This document shows, piece by piece, positions 59,802 to 60,952 of a stretch of DNA of 60,952 nt. The notes below the pieces were generated by a model, which was not told the origin of the DNA, made no database searches, and saw nothing but the letters and a program-made list of their open reading frames with translations. The DNA comes from Planctomycetota bacterium. GTDB lineage: Bacteria > Planctomycetota > Brocadiia > JAADGH01. The stretch is from NCBI GenBank assembly GCA_013152475.1, contig JAADGH010000195.1, positions 40,939 through 101,890 on the forward strand, given 5' to 3'. The stretch's first letter is position 1; each line of letters starts with the position of its first letter. A program made the position numbers and the translations under genes.

Positions 59802-60952
59802 TTGTCCTCCACTTCTCCCAAAGCAATCTTGCAGATGCGCTCGGCGATGTCCTTCGTCGCATCGGGCTTGCCCATCGCCAGGGCGTTCCGCCTCATCTCG
59901 CCAAGCCTCTTCTCATCCGAAAGCAAGTCCCGGACGATCTCGAACAGTTTGTCCGGGGTCAAGTCACCTTGATGGGCCGTGATCGCCGCCCCGTGGGCGG
60001 TCATCACCTCCGCGTTCAGGCGCTGGTGGTCGTCGGCCGCCGTGGGCAGTGGAATCAGAATGGCCGGCATGCCCGCCGCCGTCAGCTCTGCGATAGTCGT
60101 GCCGCCCGCACGCGCGATCACCAAATCCGCTATCGCATACGCAGCGGCCATATCCTCCAGGTAACTGCACACGTGGTTGACCACGGACGAGGAGGCGTAG
60201 GCCGACTTGACCCTATCCACACTGACCTCTCCCGCACAGTGGACCACCTGGATGCGATCGGCCATCTCCTCGTACCTCTTCAGCGCACCGACGAAAAGTT
60301 CGTTCACGCTCAGCGCTCCCTGGCTGCCGCCGGTGACCAGCAGCGTCTTCTTGTTCGGTGAGAGACCGAAGAAATCGTATCGCGCCTCGCGGCGGCCGGG
60401 GAAGATCTCGTCGCGAACAGGGTTGCCCGAATGCCGAACCGGCGCGCCCTTCTTGAGGTACGCCGCCGATTCCTCCCACTGGCACTCGATGGACCGCGCC
60501 CAGCGCGAAAGCAGCCGGTTGGCCCGCCCGGGCAGGACGTTCTGCTCCAGGAGGACGATGGGGGCGCCCCTCAATATCCCCGACAGCGCCGGAAAGACAC
60601 ACCCGAAGCCCCCCAGCCCGACGATCACATCCGGCTCGAACCGGCCCACGGCGAAGTGGGCGCGGATCAGGCTGCCTATCGAGCGCAGGGCGAACATCGG
60701 CAGGCGCCGCCACCCCGACTTGCGCTTCTCCGTCTTGATCTGCTCCAGGCGAAAGCCGTGCTGCGCCACGATCCGCTGCTCCAGCCCGCCCTGGGTGCCA
60801 AAGAACACAATCTCCGCCTCCGGCATCCGCTCGGCGACGGCCCGGGCCACGGTCACGCCCGGCATGAGGTGGCCGCCCGTGCCACCGCCGGCAAAGGCGA
60901 TGCGGAGGCGCTTCGCATGGCTCCGCGCGCAGGCCGGCTGCGGCGCCGGCCC
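59798..60952 (-). CDS. murG: MurG, lipid II synthase, 5'-truncated by the window edge
   Basis: The open frame runs past base 60952, so at least 384 residues are seen and the start codon is outside. The N-terminal glycine loop RIAFAGGGTGGHLMPGVTVA is within the window (about 60850-60898), with further MurG motifs VLLEQNVLPGRANRLL and VTGGSQGALSVNELF, and the HCAGEV...CSYLEDMAAAYAIADLVIARAGGTTIAELTAAGMPAILIPLPTAADDHQRLNA segment that binds UDP-GlcNAc. It adds GlcNAc to lipid I to form lipid II. Its stop overlaps the murC start. Starting at the ATG near 60865 would delete the glycine loop, so that start is rejected. Confidence 0.95.
   Translation of the reverse strand, partial: GPAPQPACARSHAKRLRIAFAGGGTGGHLMPGVTVARAVAERMPEAEIVFFGTQGGLEQRIVAQHGFRLEQIKTEKRKSGWRRLPMFALRSIGSLIRAHFAVGRFEPDVIVGLGGFGCVFPALSGILRGAPIVLLEQNVLPGRANRLLSRWARSIECQWEESAAYLKKGAPVRHSGNPVRDEIFPGRREARYDFFGLSPNKKTLLVTGGSQGALSVNELFVGALKRYEEMADRIQVVHCAGEVSVDRVKSAYASSSVVNHVCSYLEDMAAAYAIADLVIARAGGTTIAELTAAGMPAILIPLPTAADDHQRLNAEVMTAHGAAITAHQGDLTPDKLFEIVRDLLSDEKRLGEMRRNALAMGKPDATKDIAERICKIALGEVEDK

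Noticed and set aside
1..60952. tRNA, rRNA, phage or integrase signatures
   Set aside because: No cloverleaf with CCA-end context, rRNA-like block, integrase or transposase frame was noticed by eye; a covariance-model scan would be decisive.

Overview
This is a GC-rich, gene-dense chromosomal window of about 61 kb, most likely from an uncultured planctomycete or a close PVC relative. The evidence is combined rather than a single marker: a 1007-residue exported cytochrome related to the hydrazine synthase alpha subunit; an exported protein with an N-terminal LEELEHRIAPA segment, a motif common on secreted planctomycete proteins; two PQQ-propeller proteins; many lipoproteins and secreted carbohydrate-active or lectin-like proteins; and a mur-ddl-ftsQ cluster that stops without ftsA or ftsZ. 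No rRNA, tRNA, CRISPR array, phage or transposase gene was seen. Taxonomy is an inference.

Layout. 1-4072: the 3' part of an M20-type peptidase gene overlapping the HzsA-like cytochrome gene. 4081-7980: a shared terminator, a beta-solenoid-like exported protein and an Eis-like acetyltransferase. 8167-11648: PQQ protein, manganese exporter mntP, a carbohydrate-binding-like exported protein and a small Zn-ribbon-like protein. 11652-16218: a lipoprotein with a strange Lys/Pro tail, an AsmA-like protein and an OprB porin. 16440-18791: a sugar isomerase and a two-gene UxaA-type (altronate) dehydratase under one promoter. 18985-29573: a tightly coupled seven-gene minus-strand operon (see below), perhaps co-transcribed with the PQQ gene at 29606-30835. 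31062-39607: a cation-chloride cotransporter, a small membrane protein, a UroD-like methyltransferase, a Ktr/Trk potassium system and rhamnulokinase. 39718-40200: a decayed gene. 40201-46410: a minus-strand run of glycosidase-like protein, aminotransferase, BNR/sialidase-like lipoprotein and an unknown lipoprotein. 46627-52480: a lectin-module lipoprotein, a PEGA-TPR protein, and a DUF47 plus PiT phosphate transport pair. 52489-56485: SGNH hydrolase, APC permease, a MITE/REP-like repeat and a second DegT aminotransferase. 56501-60952: ftsQ, ddl, murC and murG, on the minus strand.

The most interesting system is 18985-29573. Read in the direction of transcription it encodes a two-cluster ferredoxin, a B12-binding-type radical SAM enzyme, a class II terpene cyclase with an intact DADDT motif, a DUF116-polyprenyl synthase fusion, a single-domain prenyltransferase-fold protein that lacks two of the expected zinc ligands, an ABC ATPase and a large FtsX-type permease. 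Five of the six junctions overlap (four by 4 nt, one by 8 nt) and the sixth gap is 14 nt. This looks like a complete make, cyclise, radically modify and export route for an isoprenoid lipid; I do not recognise it as a named pathway.

Starts were chosen using Shine-Dalgarno sites, ATGA/GTGA overlaps, signal peptides and sigma70-like promoters. In several cases (14678, 31062, 46410, 46627) this makes the gene much shorter than the longest open frame.
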